Source: DATDRS01 sp035291605 (GTDB lineage: Bacteria; Chloroflexota; Anaerolineae; Anaerolineales; UBA6663). From it: 10,358 nucleotides of DNA. Shown here one piece after another: positions 6,578 to 10,358 of the stretch. The notes beneath the pieces are model-generated. The model was not told the origin of the DNA and did no database searches. It worked only from the letters and a program-made list of their open reading frames with translations. Both the position numbers and the translations under genes were made by a program. The DNA lies in assembly GCA_035291605.1 (NCBI GenBank), contig DATDRS010000142.1, positions 1 to 10,358 on the forward strand, written 5' to 3'. How positions within the stretch are numbered: the first letter of the stretch is position 1; each line of letters opens with the position of its first letter.

Positions 6578-7261
6578 ATGCTCTGTTCTGACCGAATGAT
6601 ATTGCTTTTCCCCTCTCTGATCCTGCGCCTATTTTTCCAGTTGCTCTACACCCAGATTGCGTGGTCATACGACGTCGTCAGTTGGAGCGTCTCGATGGGC
6701 CAGTGGCGCAGTTGGGGGCGCGCCGCCCTGCCCTACCTCAAGGGGCGGCGCATCCTCGAGGTGGCGCATGGCACGGGGAACCTGCTGCTCGACCTGATCG
6801 CGCTCGGCTTCGAGCCGCTGGGGCTGGATGTGTCGCCTTCGATGGGGAAGATTGCCCGCCGGAAACTGCGCGCGCGCGGGTTGCCCGATAAGGCCCCGCT
6901 CGTGCGCGCCCGCGTCCAGGCGCTGCCGTTCGCGGCTGACTCGTTTCCCAGTCTGTTGTCCACGTTCCCGACGGAGTTCATCGTGAACCCGGACGTGATC
7001 GCCGAGTTCTATCGGGTCCTGCAGTCTGGCGGAGTCGTCGTGTTCGTCCCGGTCGCGCAAATCACCGGCCCCGGCCTGCCGGACCGCTTTGCGGAATGGC
7101 TCTTCCGCGTCACCGGCCAATCCTCGCAAAACTGGTTCGCACCGCTCACCGATCGCTATACCGCCGCCGGCTTCGCGGCGCGCCTCGAACAAGTGCGCCT
7201 TCCCCGCAGCGTCGTGACCGTCGTCGTCGCCGAGAAAAGCGCCCGCCCCTTCCGGGTATAA
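6578..7261 (+). CDS. Class I SAM-dependent methyltransferase (Methyltransf_11-like)
   Basis: A 227-residue protein. Residues 7-29 form a hydrophobic or amphipathic N-terminus (I-L-L-F-P-S-L-I-L-R-L-F-F) that may touch the membrane. Motif I is I-L-E-V-A-H-G-T-G-N (59-68), the SAM-binding glycine loop. Asp84 (L-G-L-D-V-S) is the expected acidic residue contacting the SAM ribose. A-L-P-F-A-A-D-S-F (115-123) corresponds to motif II, and F-Y-R-V-L-Q-S-G-G (144-152) is typical of UbiE/Methyltransf_11 proteins. The substrate cannot be told; a lipid or quinone-like small molecule would fit the N-terminus (inference). The ATG follows the previous TGA with no gap, and a weak GGCGGGG (6565-6571) may serve as ribosome site. 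An alternative start is ATG 6596. Confidence 0.88.
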   Translation: MLCSDRMILLFPSLILRLFFQLLYTQIAWSYDVVSWSVSMGQWRSWGRAALPYLKGRRILEVAHGTGNLLLDLIALGFEPLGLDVSPSMGKIARRKLRARGLPDKAPLVRARVQALPFAADSFPSLLSTFPTEFIVNPDVIAEFYRVLQSGGVVVFVPVAQITGPGLPDRFAEWLFRVTGQSSQNWFAPLTDRYTAAGFAARLEQVRLPRSVVTVVVAEKSARPFRV

Positions 7262-7262
7262 T
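7257..7262 (+). promoter_or_regulatory. Possible internal -10 box (TATAAT) before the phosphatase
   Basis: TATAAT overlaps the methyltransferase stop codon and ends 7 bases before GTG 7270, so a transcript from it would be leaderless or nearly so. No good -35 is visible at 16-18 bases spacing. The intervening TTCCTCC cannot act as a Shine-Dalgarno, which supports leaderless start or read-through coupling. Confidence 0.4.
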
Positions 7263-7269
7263 TTCCTCC

Positions 7270-7974
7270 GTGGAAATCCAGGTCGCCGCTGCCAAAGTCG
7301 GGAAATACGCCACGAGCGAATCCGGGGACACGCTCGAGATGATCGAGCGGCCGCGCGGGGGCTTGTCGCTCGTGCTCGTGGACGGCCAGCGTTCGGGGCG
7401 CGGCGCCAAGGCCGTCTCTAACCTGGTGGCGCGCAAGGCCATCAGCCTGCTGGCCGAGGGCGTGCGGGACGGCGCCGCCGCGCGGGCGGCCCATGACTAC
7501 CTCTTCACCCAGCACGATGGCAAAGTGCAGGCGACGCTCAACATCGTCTCGATTGATTTGACCTCGAAGACGCTGGTCCTCTCGCGCAATAATCCCAATC
7601 CGATCTACGTCGTGAAAAACGCCGGGATCGCCGAACTCGCCGAAACCAGCCAACCGGTCGGGCTGTATCGCCACACCCGGCCGGTCATCGCCGAGTTGCC
7701 GCTGGAGCCGGAGACGGTCGTCGTCGTCTACACCGACGGCCTGCCTTCGGCCGGGGTGCGCCGGGACGAGCGGCTGGACGTGCGCGCCGAAGTGGAGCGC
7801 CTCCACGCCGAGGGTCTCGACGCGGCTCAGACCTGGGCCGACCGGCTGCTCGCCGCGGCGCTGGCGCGCGACGAGGGCCGCCCGTCGGACGACATCAGCC
7901 TGCTCGTCGTGGCGGTGCTGCGCCGGAAGAACCCGGACGATGCCCGGCGTATGCTGGTGAGGATGCCGGTGTGA
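7270..7974 (+). CDS. SpoIIE/PP2C-type Ser/Thr protein phosphatase, stand-alone domain
   Basis: A 234-residue protein that is a phosphatase domain with nothing attached. The metal-binding aspartates of the SpoIIE/RsbU fold can be placed: Asp20 (E-S-G-D), Asp38 (L-V-D-G-Q-R-S-G-R-G), Asp156 (Y-T-D-G-L) and Asp207/208 (S-D-D-I-S). The central strand pair with N-N-P-N-P (107-111) stands where these enzymes have the A-G-H-x-P loop. The family removes phosphate from Ser/Thr of proteins such as anti-sigma-factor antagonists using Mn/Mg; the target here is unknown. It should be cytosolic. GTG 7270 is chosen because it gives the first beta strand (E-I-Q-V-A-A-A) and avoids a long overlap with the methyltransferase. 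Its TGA overlaps the next GTG by 4 bases, indicating translational coupling to the RCK protein. Confidence 0.87.
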   Translation: MEIQVAAAKVGKYATSESGDTLEMIERPRGGLSLVLVDGQRSGRGAKAVSNLVARKAISLLAEGVRDGAAARAAHDYLFTQHDGKVQATLNIVSIDLTSKTLVLSRNNPNPIYVVKNAGIAELAETSQPVGLYRHTRPVIAELPLEPETVVVVYTDGLPSAGVRRDERLDVRAEVERLHAEGLDAAQTWADRLLAAALARDEGRPSDDISLLVVAVLRRKNPDDARRMLVRMPV

Positions 7975-9038
7975 GAAGATTGCGCTTCCGCCGCAGCGCG
8001 CTCCCGGCCTGGTATCGCGCGCTGGCCGTCAACGTGCGCGACGCCCTCGTCCTGCTGCGCCAGTTCCGCGGCTCGCTCATCACCTTCGCGCTGACGATCA
8101 TCGGCGGCGGCGTGCTGTATCTCCGCCTGGCCCAATCCGCCGGGGAAGCGCATCCGGCCGCGTTGACGGAGGCCTGTTTCCTGATCTTGTCCATGATCTT
8201 TCTGCAAGCCAACGCCGACTTTCCGGGCGTGTGGTACTTGCAAGTTTTCTTTTTCACAATGCCGGTCATCGGCCTGGCCATCCTCGGCCACGGCCTGACG
8301 GATATCGGCGTCCTCCTGTTCAACCGGCGGGCGCGCGGGGAGGCTTGGCAAGTGGCTGTCGCAGAGACCTTCAACGATCACATCGTCATCGTCGGGATGG
8401 ACCATCTGGGATTTCGCATCGCCCGCGCCCTGCACGACCTGGGCGAGAACTTCGTCGCCATCGAGCTGAAACCCGAGGCGGAACTGATCTCGCAGGTGCT
8501 AAGCTGGGACGTGCCCATCATCCAGGGCGACGCGAACAAGCTGGACGTGCTGCGGAACGCCGGCGTGGACCGCGCGCGCACGGTCATCATCACCACGAAC
8601 GACGACATGCTGAACCTGCAAATCGCCATCCACGCGCGCGCTGTGAGCCCGGAGATCCGCACGATCGTCCGCCTGTTCGACGACGATTTCGCCCGCGAGG
8701 TGCGCGAGGCTTTCGGCATCACCGCCGCCTACAGCGCCTCGGCGCTGGCCGCGCCCGCCTTTGCCGCCGCCGCCGCCGACCTCGACATCGCCGAGGCCAT
8801 GACGGTCAACGGGCGCGTGCTGAACATGGGCCACCTGACCATCTCCGCCAGGTCCCAACTGGCGGGCAAGACCGTCGGCCTGATCGAGGACGATCACGAC
8901 GTGAGCATCGTGCTCCTGCGTCGGGGCAAGCAGGCCGACCTCCACCCCAACCACGACGCGATGCTTCGGGTCGGGGACATAATCACGGTATTCGCCGAGG
9001 CGGCGACGATTCACAAGCTCAACCGGCTAAATAAGTGA
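7971..9038 (+). CDS. Two-helix membrane protein with RCK/TrkA module, potassium-channel-like but without selectivity filter
   Basis: A 355-residue protein. There is an Arg-rich N-terminus, a first helix at about 34-53, a re-entrant-like segment at 66-84, a second helix at about 87-117, then a TrkA-N/RCK Rossmann domain (about 137-258). Its dinucleotide loop is V-G-M-D-H-L-G (141-147), with Glu165 ending the second strand and G-D-A at 186-188. A TrkA-C-like domain (about 282-350) closes the protein. The layout is that of a two-helix potassium channel with a ligand-gating RCK. However, the place of the T-V-G-Y-G filter is taken by L-Q-A-N-A-D-F-P (78-85), so potassium selectivity is doubtful; it may be a non-selective channel or a sensor. 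The RCK domain should bind a nucleotide such as NAD or ATP. GGTGAGGA (7956-7963) is a suitable ribosome site for GTG 7971. Confidence 0.87.
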   Translation: MRRLRFRRSALPAWYRALAVNVRDALVLLRQFRGSLITFALTIIGGGVLYLRLAQSAGEAHPAALTEACFLILSMIFLQANADFPGVWYLQVFFFTMPVIGLAILGHGLTDIGVLLFNRRARGEAWQVAVAETFNDHIVIVGMDHLGFRIARALHDLGENFVAIELKPEAELISQVLSWDVPIIQGDANKLDVLRNAGVDRARTVIITTNDDMLNLQIAIHARAVSPEIRTIVRLFDDDFAREVREAFGITAAYSASALAAPAFAAAAADLDIAEAMTVNGRVLNMGHLTISARSQLAGKTVGLIEDDHDVSIVLLRRGKQADLHPNHDAMLRVGDIITVFAEAATIHKLNRLNK

Positions 9039-9041
9039 TGG

Positions 9042-9407
9042 GTGATTTCTGAGCTTCCCATCATCGGCGTCGTCGGTCCTTGCTGTTCCGGCAAGTCCTC
9101 CCTCGTCCGGGCGCTGCGCGCGCGCGGCTACCCCGCTAAGGACATTGCCCAGGAGCACTCGTTCGCCCCGCGCATGTGGCAAATCATCGGCCAGGCCAGG
9201 GGGCTCATCTTCCTGGATGTCTCGTACCCCGCTGCCCAGCAGCGCCGCCGGATGGACTGGCGGCCCGAGGACCTGGCCGAGGAGCGGCGCCGCCTGCGCC
9301 ACGCGCGAGAACATTGTGATCTATATGTAAACACCGATGGGTTGACCCAGGAGCAGGTGTTAGACAGGGTGTTGGGATTTTTAGCGGGCGTGAGGCGTGA
9401 TACATGA
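9042..9407 (+). CDS. Small P-loop NTPase, nucleotide-kinase-like
   Basis: A 121-residue soluble protein. Walker A is G-P-C-C-S-G-K-S-S (12-20) after a hydrophobic strand (I-I-G-V-V). A second strand, G-L-I-F-L-D-V-S (54-61), supplies a Walker-B-like Asp59. The Arg-rich helix (R-R-R-M-D-W-R-P-E-D-L and following, 68-86) resembles the lid of small kinases. The ending D-L-Y-V-N-T-D-G-L-T is the usual C-terminal strand and turn of gluconate/shikimate/adenylate-type kinases. At 121 residues it is much shorter than those enzymes (about 160-200), lacking most of the substrate-binding region, so the acceptor is unknown. It may be a minimal kinase or a nucleotide-binding regulator. GTG 9042 lies 3 bases after the RCK gene stop, with no clear ribosome site, so coupled translation is likely. 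Last gene of the cluster. Confidence 0.75.
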   Translation: MISELPIIGVVGPCCSGKSSLVRALRARGYPAKDIAQEHSFAPRMWQIIGQARGLIFLDVSYPAAQQRRRMDWRPEDLAEERRRLRHAREHCDLYVNTDGLTQEQVLDRVLGFLAGVRRDT

Positions 9408-9426
9408 TACGATGGCGGTCTTTGCC

Positions 9427-9453
9427 CGCTTCGCGTGTTGCCGCCGCGAAGCG
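9427..9453. terminator. Perfect 9-bp hairpin after the five-gene cluster
   Basis: CGCTTCGCG (9427-9435) and CGCGAAGCG (9445-9453) pair perfectly around a 9-base loop, 20 bases after the P-loop gene stop and upstream of the secD promoter. No T-run follows (TCTAATC), so it is at best an atypical terminator or a 3'-end stabilising stem. Confidence 0.45.
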
Positions 9454-9481
9454 TCTAATCGCCGGGCGCCACCCGTCACTC

Positions 9482-9510
9482 TCGACACCCCGCCTTTCGC
9501 GCGGTATAAT
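9482..9510 (+). promoter_or_regulatory. Near-consensus sigma-70 promoter of secD
   Basis: TCGACA (9482-9487; five of six matches) and TATAAT (9505-9510; six of six) are separated by exactly 17 bases. Transcription would start near 9517, giving a leader of roughly 70 bases before ATG 9589. This is the strongest promoter in the window. Confidence 0.82.
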
Positions 9511-9521
9511 GCGCCCAACTC

Positions 9522-9567
9522 GCCCGCCCGGCTCCTCAGTCCTGGCCACACGGCGGGCATTTGTTTG
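9522..9567 (+). promoter_or_regulatory. Terminator-like stem in the secD leader
   Basis: GCCCGCC (9522-9528) pairs perfectly with GGCGGGC (9552-9558) across a 23-base loop, and the second arm is followed by the T-rich ATTTGTTTG. It lies downstream of the secD promoter and upstream of its ATG, so it could act as an attenuator. The long loop and interrupted T-run make this uncertain. Confidence 0.35.
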
Positions 9568-9588
9568 AATCGGAGATACCCCACACCT

Positions 9589-10358
9589 ATGCAGAGACGC
9601 TACAGCGGATGGCTCATCCCCATCGTTATCCTCGTGGCGGCGGCCGTGTACGTCGTCGTCCCCGGCGCCAGCCTCAATTTCACCCTCGGCACTCTCACCG
9701 TCAACGAGACCTTCACCGTGCACGAGGGGCTGGACCTGAAAGGCGGCCTGCGAGTGCTGCTGGAAGCGGAAGTGCCGGACTGCGGCGCCGTAGAGGCCCG
9801 GACCATGGAAACCGCGCAGGCCATCGTCGAACGGCGCGTCAACGCGCTCGGCCTCACCGAACCGCTCGTGCAGCGGCAGGGCGCCTGCCGCATCGTCGTG
9901 GAGCTTCCGGGCGTCACCGACCCCCAGCAGGCTATCGAAACGCTCAAACAGACCGGGTTGCTGGAATTTGTGCCGCTGGGCCTGGAGTTCCTGGAGGCCG
10001 GCGCGAAGATCGCCACCGACTGCGCCGACCCCTCCAAGGTGGACTGCGGCGCGCAGAGCGGCGCCGGCCGGCCAACCGCCACGCCCACGGCGGCCCCACT
10101 GAGCGCCACGCCGACCGCAGCGGCGACGGTGACCGGCACAGAGACGATTAGCGCCACCCCCACCGTGATCCCCGACCTGCCCACCTATCAGACGCTCATG
10201 ACGGGTGCGGCCCTGGACGACGTCAGCGTGACGACCCAGAACGGGCAGGTCGTCGTCGCCTTCACCCTCAAGGACGAAGGCGCCAGGATTTTCGCCGATT
10301 TCACCAGCCAGCACGTCGGCGAGGTCCTGGCGATTGTCCTCGACAAGCAGGTGATCTC
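9589..10358 (+). CDS. secD: Protein translocase subunit SecD, N-terminal part (3'-truncated)
   Basis: 256 codons are visible; the frame runs off the right edge. SecD pairs with SecF in the membrane and uses the proton gradient to help pull exported proteins through SecYEG. Visible: a first membrane helix (about 8-25), the D1 signature G-L-D-L-K-G-G (47-53), the conserved A-I-V-E-R-R-V-N-A-L-G (78-88) and V-V-E-L-P-G-V-T-D (103-111), then the external P1 region with L-D-D-V-S-V (209-214) and A-R-I-F-A-D-F-T (232-239). The family is usually around 400-620 residues, so roughly half is seen. Odd points: a Thr/Pro-rich insert at 160-195, and four cysteines in the external region (65, 100, 145, 153). 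ATG 9589 is preceded by GGAG at 9572-9575, rather far (13 bases). secF is expected next. Confidence 0.95.
   Translation, partial: MQRRYSGWLIPIVILVAAAVYVVVPGASLNFTLGTLTVNETFTVHEGLDLKGGLRVLLEAEVPDCGAVEARTMETAQAIVERRVNALGLTEPLVQRQGACRIVVELPGVTDPQQAIETLKQTGLLEFVPLGLEFLEAGAKIATDCADPSKVDCGAQSGAGRPTATPTAAPLSATPTAAATVTGTETISATPTVIPDLPTYQTLMTGAALDDVSVTTQNGQVVVAFTLKDEGARIFADFTSQHVGEVLAIVLDKQVI

Noticed and set aside
9561..10151. A + strand frame beginning TTG 9561 overlapping secD
   Set aside because: The frame beginning ATG 9589 encodes unmistakable SecD motifs; this one is Arg-rich out-of-frame translation.
9205..10314. A 369-codon minus-strand frame running across the P-loop gene, the secD promoter and secD
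   Set aside because: It crosses a strong promoter and two well-supported + strand genes, and its sequence is low-complexity.

Overview
The window is GC-rich bacterial DNA with short intergenic gaps and frequent GTG starts. The best guess for its source is a member of the Chloroflexota (Anaerolineae-like), probably an environmental or metagenomic genome. Three things suggest this: a secreted phosphatase ending in a Thr/Pro-rich tail plus Y-L-P-V-V-I-R, a SecD carrying a similar Thr/Pro-rich stretch, and a STAND-type protein with a membrane anchor and a repeat propeller. No rRNA or marker gene confirms the lineage, so it remains an inference.

Layout. (1) Bases 2-2524 (+) hold the 3' part of a large STAND-ATPase-type protein: the end of the ATPase region, a membrane helix, an Ala/Glu-rich coiled coil and 14 propeller units. 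(2) Bases 2564-4861 (+), only 39 bases on, encode a complete ABC exporter half-transporter with an extra C-terminal domain resembling a degenerate universal stress protein fold. (3) Bases 4958-6190 (-) encode, convergently, a secreted purple-acid-phosphatase-like metallophosphoesterase. (4) Bases 6191-6307 are a divergent promoter region with an inverted repeat touching both promoters. (5) Bases 6308-9407 (+) are a tight five-gene cluster: a DUF4404-like small protein, a SAM methyltransferase, a SpoIIE/PP2C-type phosphatase, a two-helix membrane protein with an RCK/TrkA module but no potassium selectivity filter, and a small P-loop protein. Junctions are 0, 8, -4 and 3 bases. (6) Bases 9408-9588 hold a hairpin, a near-consensus sigma-70 promoter and a leader with a terminator-like stem. 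(7) Bases 9589-10358 (+) encode the N-terminal part of SecD, cut by the window edge.

How the genes may work together. The STAND protein and the ABC exporter look co-transcribed. The phosphatase, RCK protein and P-loop protein overlap or nearly abut and may form one signalling unit, in which a Ser/Thr phosphatase acts with a membrane-bound nucleotide-sensing protein. SecD has its own promoter and belongs to the Sec export machinery. No mobile element, CRISPR array, tRNA or rRNA was seen.
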